A stretch of DNA of 64,000 nt from Cycas panzhihuaensis (Eukaryota; Cycadophyta): the NCBI GenBank assembly GCA_023213395.1, contig CM041465.1, positions 27,783,741 through 27,847,740 of the forward strand. Reading direction: 5' to 3'. A program made the translations under genes and the position numbers. The notes beneath the pieces were generated by a model. The model ran no database searches. It worked only from the letters and a program-made list of their open reading frames with translations, and was not told the DNA's origin. Positions within the stretch are counted from its first letter, which is position 1, and each line of letters starts with the position of its first letter. Of this stretch, positions 36,144 through 49,250 are shown in pieces.

Positions 36144-36789
36144 TGTTGAGAATACAAGGTCCCAAACCTTAAACAGCCATAAGATCTAAACTATTTTGCA
36201 ATTAGTCACATGAATCGAAACTAAGATTTAACATGCAAGTTCTAAAATTAGAGATAATACAACAACATCAATATACAAGGTAAACATCACATATGCACCT
36301 GATATAACATGGTAAAACCCTAGCAGTGTGCTAGGGAAATATCCACATAGGAAAGGTATCGATCTTTATTGCTGTAGTATGGAGAAACAGTACATCTCAG
36401 TAGTAGAGTGCTCTCTAAAACAACAACCAGCTGCCACCCTCATCACAGTATATTACATTACATACAACATCATAAGAAAAGCCCTAAAAATGGGCTACAT
36501 GAGAGAGACATCCAAGGCATAAATCTCAACCATAGAATCTAGGGTATTTGTATCGAACGACCCTGATTCTCTTAACAATTTGATAAGGTTTACATAGCTA
36601 ATTTTTTGGGTCAAGGGCTATCACCCCCGAACCCCCTCTTAGTGGGGGGCATTCCATGCCCCCCACACCCCCTGGCTAAGGGGGGATCTCGCCCCCCTTG
36701 GAGCCCCCTAAGAAAGTTTACGGGCGGAAACCGCACCAAAAACACACCAAAATTATAACCCTAAAATATTGTTGTCATAATATCCAACA
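36144..36789 (-). repeat. Copia B 3' LTR
   Basis: The 646 bp full-length LTR is followed on the plus strand by ATCTCCACCTT, the reverse complement of the polypurine tract. Confidence 0.93.
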
Positions 36790-36837
36790 ATCTCCACCTT
36801 GACAACAATTTACCTGGTACCTTTCTTGGACCCTTCA

Positions 36838-39800
36838 TCATCTTTTCTGCAAGCCAAGAGAAGTCAAACACCATTTGAACTTCTCTAATGGTACTGGTTT
36901 TGTGAATATATCAACACAATTCTGATTGGTGTGAATCTTATCAAGTGCCACTCCACCTGCTTCCGCAACCTGTCTAACAAAATGGTACTTCCGAGTAATA
37001 AGTTTTGTTCTACTATGATAAGCTAGATTCTTAGCTAAGTAAATGGCACTTTGATTGTCACAAAATACCTTTACATTTTCCTGTCTCCTTCCAAGCTCAA
37101 CCAATAGACCATGTAACCAGATTGCTTCTTTACAAGCATGTGCTATAGCAATATATTTAGCTTCCATGGTTGACAGTGCAATTGTGCTCTGTAATTTGGT
37201 CATCCAACTAACTAGACCATTTGCAAAAGTAAAAACATAACCTAAAGTAGATCTTCTTTTGTCTAAATCTCCTATAAAGTCTGAATCGACATATCCATAA
37301 ACCTGATTTCCTGTACCTCCAAAGTTGATGCAGTAGTCGCTCATGCCTCTCAAATACTGAAGCACCTATTTCACTGCAGCCCAATGTTCCTTTCCTAGAT
37401 TTGCCATAAACCTATTCATTACACCGACTTCATGTGAAATATCATGTCTTGTACATACCATGGCATACATCAAACTTCCTACTACACTGGCATAAGGCAC
37501 ACAAGACATATAAGCCTTTTCTTCTTCACTATTAGGACTCATATTCGAAGAAAGCTTGAAGTGGGAAGCCAATGGGATACTCACTAGTTTCACATTTGCC
37601 ATACCAAACCTAGTTAGCACCTTCTCCATATATTTCTACTATGATAACCATAGCTTACCATTTTTCCTGTCTCTGTGTGTCTCCATGCCTAAGATTTATT
37701 TTATAGCTCCTAGATCCTTCATATCAAAAGTCCTAGCTAATTGAGCCTTTAGCTTATTAATTTCTTCCATGCTCTTTCTTGTAACCAGCATGTCATCAAC
37801 ATATAATACCAAGATAATGAATAATCCATTGTCCATAAATTTAAAGTAAACACAATGATCATACTCACTTCTTTTGAAAATTTGGCTTTCCATGAAGGCA
37901 TCAAACTTCTTGTACCACTACCTGGGTGATTGCTTTAGGCCATACAATGATTTCCTGAGCCTACAAATAAGTCTTTTCCTACCATCTTGTACAAACCCTT
38001 CTGGTTGATCCATATAGATCTCCTCATCTAAATCTCCATGTAGAAAAGATGTTTTTACATCTAATTGCTCCAACTCCAAATCGAGAGAAGCTACCAATGC
38101 TAACAATACTCGAATTGAAACAAGTTTGACAACTAATGAAAAGATCTCATGAAAGTCAATACACCGCTACATGCAAAACCTTTAGCCACCAGTCTTGCCC
38201 TGTATTTATCAACCTTTCCATCAACATCTATTTTCTTTTTGAAAATCCACCTGCAACCAACAATCTTCCTACCATGTGGAAGTTCTACCAAGTCCCATGA
38301 ATTATTTTTCTTTAAAGCATCTATCTCTTCCTGCATAACCCTTATCTACTTCTCTCCATGGATATCATCTACTGCTTCCTGATAACATGTGGGCTTACCA
38401 TCATTAGAAACCAAAGTAATAGAAATAGAAGGGTTGTACTTGTCATGTGGATGACTAACTCGTGTAGATCTTCTAACTGTTGGCAGAGGAGTGTCCACAT
38501 ACTCCTGAATCACTCATCGATTCATCTTCAGAAAGATCTTCATGGTCTTCTGATTCCATAGATGGCTACATTTCAAACTTGACTTGTTGATGTTTATCTT
38601 GCTGCTCCTGTTTCATTTCAACTTCTATACTGTATGATTTTACAAGGGGAGATTCATCAAATATGACATCTTTATTAATGGTGATTTTGTGGGCAGTAGG
38701 ATTCCACAACCTGTATCCCTTCACACCATCCTTATCACCATAACCAACAAAGATATATCTCTTGGATTTTGGGTCTAACTTTGAACGTTTACTTTTGTCA
38801 GTCCAGGCATAAACATCATAACCAAAAACTTTTAAATTTGAATAATCACATGGATGTACAGTCTATACCTCTTTAGGAATCTTTCAATCTATTACAAGTG
38901 ATGGTGACCTATTTACCAGATAACAAGTTGTTTGAATAGCTTCTTCCCATAAGCCCTGCTCCACTCTTGTATTACTTAGCATGTTTCTTGATCTTTCCAA
39001 GAGTGTCCTATTCATGCGCTCAGCAATGCCATTTTGCTGTGGAGTATAGATAGTGGTCTTGTGTCTTTCGATCCCAGCTTCTCTACAATAGTTCTCAAAC
39101 TCCAAGGAGTTGAACTCACCTCTATTATCAGTCCTTAAACATTTGATTGTCTTACTTACCAGTACTATTCTCAACTAAAGCCTTGAACTGCTTAAACGCA
39201 CTGAAAACTTCAAATTTCCTTTTCAAAAAATAGACCCATACCTTCCTGGAGTAATCATCTATAAATATGACATAATACAATGATCCTCCATAAGATATTT
39301 TAGGGGCTAGTCCCCATACATCTAAATGTATATAATCTAGAACACCTTTACTAGTATGACTCCCTACTTTAAACCTGAGTCTACACTACTTTCCAAAAAT
39401 ACAATGTTTATAGAAAGCCAAATCTGAAATCTATAAGTTAGGAAGCAACTTATGGTTTATTAGCACCTTAAGTCCTTTCTCACTCATGTGCCCAAGTCTT
39501 TGATGCCATAACTGAGTTGGATCTTCTATAGTCTTTGATGTTGTAGCTACTTGGCTGACATTTGTACTTCCCACTAAAATGTAAAGATTTCCTTTCTTTA
39601 AGGCTTTCATAACAACCCATGCGCCCTTTGACACCTTTAGGACTCCTTCATGACCTGTATGCTTAAAACCACCTGAATCTAATTCACCTAAGGAAATTAG
39701 ATTCCTTTTCAAATGAGGTACATGCCTAACCTCGGTTAATGTTCTGACTACCCCATTGAACATCTTAATTCTAATGCTACCAATGCCTACTATCTTATAA

Positions 39801-40765
39801 GAAACTTCATTTCCCATAAGCACAATACCACCATCAAGAGGTTGGTATGATGAAAACCAACTTTTGTGTGGACACATGTGGTGCGAAGCACCTGAATCTA
39901 ATAACCAGTCATGGTGATAATTAGAAACATTACAAGTGACTAAGACATCATCATCCATACCTTGATTTGACTCCACCTGATTTTCCTCCTTGGCAGGATC
40001 TTCCTTTTTTTGGAACTCCTTCCTTTTGTAACAATCCTTCTTAAGGTGACCAGTCCTATTACAATGCCAACACCTGAGCTTACTCTTTTTGCTCTTTGAC
40101 TTGGACCTCCATGTATCCCTGGAGTTTTGTCCTCTCTCAAACATTCTACCCCTTACTATCATGGCTTCTGATGTGGAGGTTTCAAAATTAGATTTCCTCT
40201 GCACTTCTTCCATTAGCAAAGCACTCACCACATAATCATAATCTAATACATCTGTAGTGCTAAAACTAATTGAGGTGACAATATTATCCTAGGATTTGGG
40301 CAATGAGCATAACAAGGTAACAGCCTTGTCCTCATTCTCAATTTTAACATCGATACTAGTCAACTGGCAAATAAGAGTATTGAAAACATTTAAATGGTCA
40401 ACAATTTTTATACCTTCCTTCATCCGTAATGAGTACAGTTGTCTCTTTAGGTAGATTTGATTTATTACTGATTTAGTCATATACAAGCCTTCCAACCGGG
40501 TCCATAATCCTATTCTTGTCTCTTCTCCTGCGATGTTAAATAAGACTTCATTTGCCAAGTACAATCGTATTATACTAAGTGCCCTTTTGTCTAAGTCATC
40601 TCAATCATCATCGTCCATCCCTATGGGTTTCTTCGATTTTCCTACAAGGGCTTTGTATAAACCCTACTGTATAAGAACATCATGCACTTTTAGCTTCCAT
40701 AACTCGAAGTTGTTCTTACCATTGAATTTCTCCACCTTGAAATTTGCACCTACTAGTTTCGCCAT
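36838..40765 (-). pseudogene. gag-pol: Copia B gag-pol polyprotein, broken
   Basis: ATG at 40765 starts MAKLVGANFKVEKF. A CAG-to-TAG stop falls at residue 34. Gag continues to about 40100 and the zinc knuckle is intact (CWHCNRTGHLKKDC, about 40075-40034). The protease LLDSGASHHM is near 39905. Integrase has HSDVW and TDN, with Gly changed to Arg after it (LRTDNRGEF, about 39135), and the Glu of NGIAE. RT spans 38336-37696 with YVDDM near 37800. RNase H (37365-36838) keeps YVDSDF, the Glu of MEAKY, and CDNQSA. The terminal LGLQKR ends at 36838. Stops or shifts are seen near 40290, 39430, 39180, 38880, 38140, 37917, 37630 and 37366. It is better preserved than A at the zinc knuckle, protease and middle integrase Asp. 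Confidence 0.93.
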
Positions 40766-40818
40766 TTGGTGTAGAAACGATGACACCAAAACCTTCACAA
40801 ACTCACTGCAAAACAAAA

Positions 40819-40833
40819 GTGGCTTTGATACCA
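40819..40833 (-). other. Copia B primer binding site
   Basis: On the minus strand TGGTATCAAAGCC follows the 5' LTR after AG, one base from the Met-tRNA complement. Confidence 0.85.
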
Positions 40834-40835
40834 CT

Positions 40836-41311
40836 TGTTGAGAATACAAGGTCCCAAACCTTAAATAGCCACAAGATCTAAATTATTTTGCAACTAGTCA
40901 CAGGAATTAAAACTAAGATTTAACATGTAAGTTCTAAAATCAGAGATAATACAACAACATCAATATACAAGCTAAACATCACATATGCACCTACTATAAC
41001 ATGGTAAAACCCTAGCAGTATGCTAGGGAAACATCCAAGGCATAAATCTGAGCTGTAGAATCTAGGGTATTTGTATCAAATGACCCTGATTCTCTTTACA
41101 ATTTGATAAGGTTTACATGGCTAATTTTTTGGGTTGGGGGCTATCACCCTCGAACCTCCTCTTAGTGGGGGGCATTCTGTGCCTCCACACCCCCTGGCCA
41201 AGGGGGGCTCCCGCCTCCCTTGGAACCCCCCGAGAAAGATTAGGAGGGTAAACTGTGCTGAAAACACACCAAAATTTTAACCCCAAAATATTGTTGTCAT
41301 AATATCCAATA
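40836..41311 (-). repeat. Copia B 5' LTR with 169 bp internal deletion
   Basis: It aligns to the 3' LTR except that 36339-36507 has no counterpart. The join lies at 41031 within ACATCCA. The missing part includes the region around the AATAAAG-like signal. Confidence 0.9.
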
Positions 41312-43320
41312 GTGAAGAATATAAATCTATATAAGTTGAACCTTTTGTCACTCCTAATGCAATCAATCACCTTTATCTTTATATCATTCCTCACATAATC
41401 CACTCTCCCCTCATTTTAGAGGGGTTGAAGAAGATAAATTAGTTCATTCCTAACTTTTCCCTTCACCTTATATCTTGCAAGATCAAGTGCACTCCTCTCA
41501 CCTGGTGTCTTCTACTCATGAGAGACCTCTTAATCAACTTGTTTAGGAGAAACCTATCTCTTCTCATGTGCCCACCTCTTAACAAGTGGGTACATCCTCT
41601 TCAATTCCTTAACCTACTCACTATTATCTTAGTAGAGAGTAGTTCCTTTATACTTGGATACTACTTTAACTTAATTAACACCTCAAGTTTCTCATAGAGT
41701 AGTCTCCTAGAGTGTTAGACCCCATGTCTCTTCTCTTAGGGCATATAATTTGATTTCCTCTTCCCATCCTATTTCACATACTCATGTTATTCACCCTCAT
41801 CCTTTAGTTGTTTAACCTTAACCTATGAGATTGGATAATCCTACTTTATTATCACACACGCCTAGACTAGTCTTCAATAAATTACTTTTCCTTCATTTAA
41901 TCCCATATTCCCTTAATATCCTAGAAATCAAACCAATTATATAGTTAATTTATTAGCTTGGTTTAACCCCCCTTCTTCCCTTCCAACATATCCTATACCT
42001 CATCAACAATAGCCTACTTGCTTTACCACCCTTATCCTTCATCTCTACCTAAACATTCTATAAAATTCAGGCTAAGGAAGCCTTTCTTAGACTATAATAA
42101 GTCTCCTTTTCCATGTGATGTCTTATTATCTCTTGTGCCACCATTTTTACCTGAGTTACCTAAATTCTTAGGTGAATCTTCCCAAGATATAACTTCTCAC
42201 ATACAAGCATTTGTGCTTACTTATGTCAACTTTATGCCATATGACTATGTCATGATATACCTATTCCCTAAGTCATTTTAAGGCAATGCATTAAAGTGGT
42301 TTTATCATCTCCCTTTTACTTCCATCCTCTCATTTCAATAGTTGATTGATTCCTTCATCAATTATATTGATATCATAAGACCTTTTAAATATGGAATTAA
42401 GTCCCTTTTATCCATAAGAAAAAACCTTAATAAAATCTATAGAGACTTTATGAGGATATTCTAAGACCATGTGCATGTATGCCATTCCTGATTAGATCCT
42501 AGTCTACTCTTTGACCTGTTCATTAATGCCTTAGGCCCCCATGTTCATCTTAAGCTACTTAAGCCTAGAACTCAAACTTATAAAGAAGCCATTGATTAAT
42601 GCTTAGCCTTGGAAACCTTTGGAATACAAGCATATATTAAGAAGGTTAGAAAATAAAATCCTTTAAAAGAGTCAATTCAAATGCCCAAAACTTCTTATTT
42701 TGAGCCAACCTATGATCATTTGACTTCTTCCATTAGGTTATTAGAGTGTGCAATTAACTCTAAGCTTCATGTTGATGATTCTACCATTAATCCTCCTAAT
42801 TTTGAGATAAAAATTATTTATTTAACTAAAGGAATAAAGAAGCAAGCTTCTTCTATACCTTCTCCTCCTTTGAGAAAAACTAAATAGTGCTCTTATCACT
42901 AGACCGATACTCATGATAAGAGCTAATGTTGTATAATACAAGTAATGACTCAAAACATAAATAATTAAGAAAATTAAACTTCTAAGACTACTCAAGATCA
43001 ATTGGTTTATAAGGACCTGTTTCCTCAACACCAAGATAAATAAGGCAAAGATGAAAAAGGAAAAGTTAAATAGATTAAAAATAATGAAGGTGAACCTTCC
43101 CATTCTAATTTATTAAAGAAATAGATCACTTCTTCTAATCCTTTAATGAAGTGTGCTAGTAGCCAAACTCACCCACATTTTAAACATGGTGGAACCAAGA
43201 GATCCATCAACATGGTAGAGACCACAAAGAGTTTGGGTCCTTCCAAATCATTTAATGATTTGATGACCAAAAATCCTGACTCTTTACTACTTGTACCCCC
43301 TCATCCCATCAAATTTTAAT
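41312..43320 (+). pseudogene. gag: G: gag
   Basis: After copia B, decayed gag sequence resumes. The clearest block (42018-42281) reads FLPELPKFLGESSQDITSHIQAF and YDYVMIYLFPKSF. It matches the H gag block VPRFDGTSSQDLTKHVHSF and YDHILMKLFP at 61250-61109. Downstream sequence continues as retrotransposon gag (KWFYHLPF, LIDSFINY near 42295-42360) with many stops. No zinc knuckle is recognised. Confidence 0.7.
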
Positions 43321-44757
43321 ATATTCCTTTTAGTCTAGAGGATGGATCATTTTCCTTGGTTAATGAGTCAAAGACTATTCGTATTAGCATATTTATTATA
43401 GATTTATTAAAATATTGTCCTAAGTAATGACAACTTCTATTTGATACATTAGGAATTTCTATTTCTATTGGTACATCTAGTTTGATCCTCTCTTTTGACC
43501 TATCCACTTTACCTATCTAGGTTAATCATGTTTCTAATGATATTCTTCCATTTTATATTGAGATAATCAAGGATGGAATAAATATCATTTGTGCTATTAT
43601 TGATGAATGATCATCCATTAATATTATTCCTCTTTATCTTATTGAAGACTTAGAGATCTCAGTTTTTGATCCTTATGAATGGATTTACTAAGGTTATAAT
43701 AAGAACAAAAAGATCCCCCTTAGTCAAGTCACTCTTCCTTTTAGTTTATAGGGTAAAATGATCCTCACTAAATTACTATCATTAACCTTGACTTTGAGTG
43801 TAACATCCTTTTGGGTAGACCCTAGACTACCCAAATGGTTGTTGTTTGTTCTTCTCTTTTTGGTGAGCTCTAGCTCATTCATGAAGGCAAATTAAAGATT
43901 GTTAGGAAAAAGCCTAAATTGATCAAGTAATAATTCCTCTCATTGAAACTATTATTAAGCCTAGTGAATCCTCCAATTCATTAGAATATTTCTTTTAATC
44001 CTTAGGTTTAGGTTAATATTTTTCCATTCAAACTTCTCCTTCTTAGGTAGAAGTAAAAGATACGGATATGGTGGAAATCATCCCTTCTAAATCTAGTTCT
44101 TTATCTTCCTCTTCCTTTAAAGAAGAGATTCCATATTCTACTTAATCTTGTGAAGGATCTTCTATAGTTCAATTAGTTAATCTAGATCTTCCACTTTTGA
44201 GTGAGTGCCATTTCTTATAAGTCCCATGTTTACCTCCAATTATAGGTGTTGCGACTTCTGCTTATTAGGTCGCTCTACTATCTAAATAAGAGAGTTCGTC
44301 CTCGTATAATATGCCTATATCTATAACAACTCTTTTTCTTTGATATCCTCTCTTCATTACATAGCTTAATAGATGAGAAAAGAAGTTATTATTACAGAGG
44401 TACCCAGATTTGATACCTTATGATAAAGTTGTTTCACCTTTTGCTTCATCTCAAACTAACCAAATTTCATCTAATAAAGTTCAAAAGATTAACTTGGTTT
44501 CAACTATTTCTCTTCCTCCTCATTATCCTATTGATGATTCTCCATCATATCTTGTTTAAATGATCATATCAAATCCTAGTTATTCTTTTGAACATGAAGA
44601 GTTTAAACAAGTATTTACTTCAATTTGGGAGTTTATTAATAGACCTATTATGTTTACTCAAGTTCCTTCTATCGTTGAATTTTCTCAAACTTATTATGAT
44701 ATTTTGCCTAAATGTTCCTAGATTGTCAAGTCATTATCTTCTCCATCTTCCCTATCA
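43321..44757 (+). pseudogene. G: protease and linker
   Basis: Around 43550-43860 the frame reads IIDE-stop-SSINIIP, LIEDLEISVFDP, then ILLGRP near 43805. This is the Tat protease seen in H (VDNGSSVNAMP, LGIFALEPVPW, LLLGRPWLDQM). The catalytic Asp-x-Gly-Ser motif is damaged. The linker that follows is Ser-rich and full of stops. Confidence 0.65.
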
Positions 44758-47700
44758 ATGAATGATATTTTGGTTGATCTCTTTCATTTAGATCATTTCA
44801 AAAATGATGAGGCAATCCCTAAGCATTTGGTTAGTTCTTCCTCTAGTCTTTCTTCTTACCATCATAGGCTAGGTTTTTCGAAAGTATTACACTCTAATTC
44901 ATTGTTATTTACTTATTCTCAGTCTAAAGAATCTCCCTCTTTTATAGAAGTTTCTCATTTATATTTTAAAGAGGGTAATACCATGCTTATAGGAGAGACC
45001 ATTGATATCAACTTGGAGTAAAAAGATACTCTAAAAATCATCAAAGTTGGACTTAATTATTCTCTTTAAGTAATCTCCTAGTTTGAAGATCTCTTCCAAG
45101 AACTCCATTATGTTTTTGTTTGGGATTATAATGATATGAAGGACCTTCACCTTGATATTATTATCCACAATATCAGTACTATCCCTAACATGAATCCAAA
45201 ACATTAGAAATAAATACCTATCCATCCTTGTCTCTTTTTGGCAATCAAATAAGAAGTCAAAAAATTATTGAAGGTTGGATTCATTAAGAGTGTTGATTAC
45301 TCTCAATGAGTTTCCAATATAGTTTTGGTTACTAAGAAAAATAGATTTATCTAAATTGCATTGACTTTCATGACATTAATGATGCTTATCCTAAAGATAA
45401 CTTTTCCCTTCCTTTTCTAGATCAGATTTAGGACCAAATTGCAGGATTTAAAGTCATGTCTCTTATAGATGGCTTCTTTGGTTATAATCAAATCTCTATT
45501 ATACACCAAGATCGTTATAAAATAGCATTCACTACCCCTTGAGGAACTTTTATTTATAAAATCAAGCCTTTTAAATTGAAAAATACTAGGGCTACTTATC
45601 AAAGAGCCATGGTTTTTATTTTCCATGATTTAATTAATAATATTATAGCCATGTATCTTGATGATATTCTTTCTCTTTCTTAACAATAATAAGACCATCT
45701 CCATAATTTAAGAATGATTTTTGAAAGATACTATAAGTATTATTTATACTTGAACCCTCTTAAATGTGTTTTTACGGTTACTTCTCAGAGAATGCTAGGT
45801 AATATTATTTCTCATGAGGGATTAGGGTTGATCCTGATAAATTTAAGATAATCATTGAAATCCCTCTCCTTAGAAGCTAGAAACAAATTAAATCTTTCTT
45901 AGGTAGACTTGGTTTTCTTAGGCACTTTATTGTTATTTTTACATTGGATGCAAAACCTCTTACCAATCTACTAAAGAAAGACATTCCACTTCAATGAACC
46001 CCTCAAGTTTAAGATGCTTTTGACAAGTTGAAATGAGCTTTAGTAACATCTCATGTCCTTGGTCCTCCAATCTTGACCAAGCCTTTTATCTTGTATACTT
46101 CTTCCATGAAGAGTCATTAGTAGGAATGTTGGTATAAGAAGATGATCTTGGTAAAGAATAAGCCATATACTATATTAGTAGAGCACTAATTGCCATCGAG
46201 CTTAATTATCATTCTATAGAGAAAGATTATCTTTCCTTAATCTTTATAACTAAAAAGCTATGCCATTATCTTCTTAGTAATATGATCTTCCTTATCATTC
46301 AATCTAACCTTATTAGATATTTATTAACCAAAACAAACCTTACTGGGCACTTAGGAAAGTGGTTGTTATTATTATAAGACTTTGACTTTTATATTATTAA
46401 TCAAAAATCTAAGAAAGGAATGGTTGTAGTTGAGTTCATATTCGAGTCTCCTTTACCAATTCCTAATAATCAACCTATTGATGATTGACTTCTTAATGAG
46501 CATATTTTCTAGATTTAGGCTATTCCTTTTGATGACCCTTGGCATTGAGAGATTAAATCCTACCTATGTGATCAAACCCTTTCTGTTTCCTTTACATCAA
46601 ATAAGAGAAAATGAATTCAGGCTATTGCTTGACAATATTTTTTACTTGATGATGTATTTTATAAGCATTCCTTTAATGTAATTCTATTAAAATGTCTTTC
46701 TCCTAATGAAGCTCTTACTACAAAATAGAATCTCATGATGGAATATGTGGTGGTTGCTTTAGTGGCTAATCTACTACTCATCATATCCTTCATATGGGAT
46801 ATTATTGGCCTACCTTGTTTAAATATGCCTATGCTTATGTTTAAAAATACTCATACTACTTTAATCCATAAACCTACTCAAGAATTAAAATTTGTTATTT
46901 CTCCTTCGCCTTCTTCCCAATGGGGATTAGACCTTATTAGACGAATCTTTCCTACCTCATCTAATAGCCACAATTTTATTATTACTACTATATAATACTT
47001 TATTAAATGGAGTGAAGCCATTCCATTAGTTTTGGCTACAAGAAATATTGTTATAACTTTCACTTTTCTATATATTATTTGTAGATTTAGGGTATCTAAT
47101 GTTATCATTATTGATAATGGATCCTTGTTTTGTAATCCTTTTGTAAATGAACTTTGTGATAAATTTCATATTACATATAGATTATCATTCTCATATCATC
47201 CATAGGCTAATTACCAAGTGGAAGCCCTTAATAAGACTTTGGCTAAAATTTTGCACAACATAGTTGTAAATTCACATCAAGATTGGTATACTTAGTTGTT
47301 TCTAGTATTATAGGTATATTGAACTTCTATAAAAAATGCTACTTATATGATATCTTTCTCCTTGGTTTATGGCATCAAAGTAATCCTTTCCTTAGAAGTT
47401 GAAATCCCTTCATTACATGCTTCATTAAAAGAATTTACTAATGAAGAGTTTAAAAGGGATATACATCTTTTGGAACTTAAAAAATAGATGAAACTCATCT
47501 TAATGTATTACAAAATAATTTAGCTTCTAAGGGTAGAATTCAAGCTACCCATGATAGATAACTTGGACCTAAAAATTTACGTGATAGTGATAAGGTATTA
47601 AATTTAGAATATCTACATGATAAATAATAGAAGTTTTCTCCTAAATGGGTTGGTCCCTACTTGATCATTGAAAACTTAGAGAATGGTTCTTATTGAATTT

Positions 47701-47766
47701 CTACATTAGAGGGCTTAGAGTTTAAGAAGCCCATTAATTCTCAATACTTAAAGAAATTTTATGTCT
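44758..47766 (+). pseudogene. pol: G: linker, RT, RNase H, integrase
   Basis: 44758-45021 (LFHLDHFKNDEAIPKHLVS, SYHHRLGFSKVL) matches the T1 linker (VDYFKDDEALLEHLAG, GHHRLGHQKIL). RT follows with an intact MYLDDILSLS box near 45649. RNase H lies about 46080-46420. Integrase (46730-47370) contains QWGLDLI, IDNGSLF and QVEALNKT. The tail ends KPINSQYLKKFYV-stop at 47766. Stops occur every few dozen codons throughout. No antisense gene, second RNase H or LTR follows, because the F2 LTR starts at 47813. Confidence 0.85.
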
Positions 47767-47988
47767 AAAATGGTGTCATTCTCTGTAATAAAGATGAACT
47801 ATGACTCTAAAATGTTAGAAATCAAACCTGTAATAAGATATTCACAAATATAACCAACACCTTCATAGGATCAAATGATACCCTCAAGGTACCTCAAATT
47901 GTATTAATAAAACATCCTTATAATAGATATTACATATGATATACTATATGTGCATTTATATTACATGTCATAATAGTGAGAGTAGGAC

Positions 47989-48547
47989 CGTAGCATTTTA
48001 AAATATGGTCAAAACTATACCTTATGACTATTCAAATCAAAAGTCTTTGAATGAGGATTCCAACAGTTTAAACGAAAGTCAATTCTAACATTTTTATCAA
48101 AAGTTATGACTGTTTTAAAGTCATCCTGCTTATTTTTGGAGAAGTTTAGGCCAACTTCTATTTGAGCAGTATTAAGAAGAATATCACATTTTCTGGATGA
48201 CTTCTATTACTATCTTTTATCCACCTATTTGAGGAGGATTTATGGCCTCATTTTATCATCATCAGAGAAGTCTTGGACTGCAGTATTTTTGGCCCTTTTG
48301 GGAGCATTGTGGAGGGCACCTCACCTCAAAGAGGGATTCATTATCAACAATAATTGCAAAGTCATTTGGTAATCTTGTATCTATTCAGTTTATATTTATT
48401 TCATACCACTTTATATTTGTATGTTATATAAGTATTCAAGTGGATTTATATTATTGCTCTCTTGATTCAATATTTTTCAAGTGCATTTGGTGGATATTAT
48501 GTCTATTTTTGTAAAATTTCTTAGAAGAATACTGTAAGAATGCTACC
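47989..48547 (+). repeat. E 5' LTR
   Basis: Aligns throughout with 50199-50753, with scattered differences. Confidence 0.88.
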
Positions 48548-48549
48548 AG

Positions 48550-48562
48550 TGGTATTAGAGCT
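48550..48562 (+). other. E primer binding site
   Basis: TGGTATTAGAGCT has one change within the first 12 bases of the initiator Met-tRNA complement. Confidence 0.8.
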
Positions 48563-48762
48563 TCGTTTCAAAGGGAAAGGGCAAAGAACACTTGGAACAT
48601 ATAAAGGTAGTTCTGCTCATTCTTAAGAAAGCGTAATTATTTGCAAATAAGAAAAATAGCTCTTTCGCAAGGGAGACATTTGTAGCAAGTGGTCATATGT
48701 GATGGTTTTGACCAATAGAAAGTATAGATTTTAATCCTTGAAATACAACCTTTATTGAGAAA

Positions 48763-49250
48763 GAATGGATACAGATTTTTTTAATTTGGAGGATTATGAA
48801 GACATAAAAAAATGGATAGAAGGTTTTGAATTCATGCCTGATATAGAGTTTGAAGAGTATGGATAATTATTAGAAATGATATTGAATGGACAAGCTTATG
48901 AATGGTTCATTAATTACGCTAAAGAACCTTTTCTATGATACTAGTTTTCAAAGACAACTATAACAGCTTTTCAGTGGCATAAGCAAGATAAAATTCAAGT
49001 AGAAAAGGAAGGACATGAAGAAGAAACAATTAATGAGGAGATCCTAAGGATTTTACAGGAGTTAGAATAAGAACCATCACATAGCGTACAACCTGCCTAT
49101 ATAGAAGACTTAGAAGAGGTGCAGGAAATAGAAGAATTTCAAGACAATACCAAAGAGAATATACAAAGTGAAGTTTGATAGGAGCAGCATGAAGATAATG
49201 AAGAACAGGCAAACTTTTCTCAAAAAATTTCATGTAAGGTACTCACTGAT
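48763..49250 (+). pseudogene. gag: E: short gag-like reading frame
   Basis: A decayed frame starting MDTDFFNLEDYEDIKKWIEG includes YEWFINYAKEPF, where the Trp-Phe fits a retrotransposon gag core. It becomes Glu-rich and then ends in stops. Function as a capsid protein is inferred from position and composition only. Confidence 0.45.

Larger units (their letters stand above)
36144..41311 (-). mobile_element. Copia B: complete Ty1/copia element, same family as A, inserted in G
   Basis: The element is on the minus strand with 3' LTR 36144-36789 (646 bp) and 5' LTR 40836-41311 (476 bp, with an internal deletion). The target duplication GTGAA is perfect (36139-36143 and 41312-41316). Internal gag-pol order on the minus strand matches copia A. 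LTR ends are TGTTG...CAACA (the 5' LTR start reads TATTG). Confidence 0.95.
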
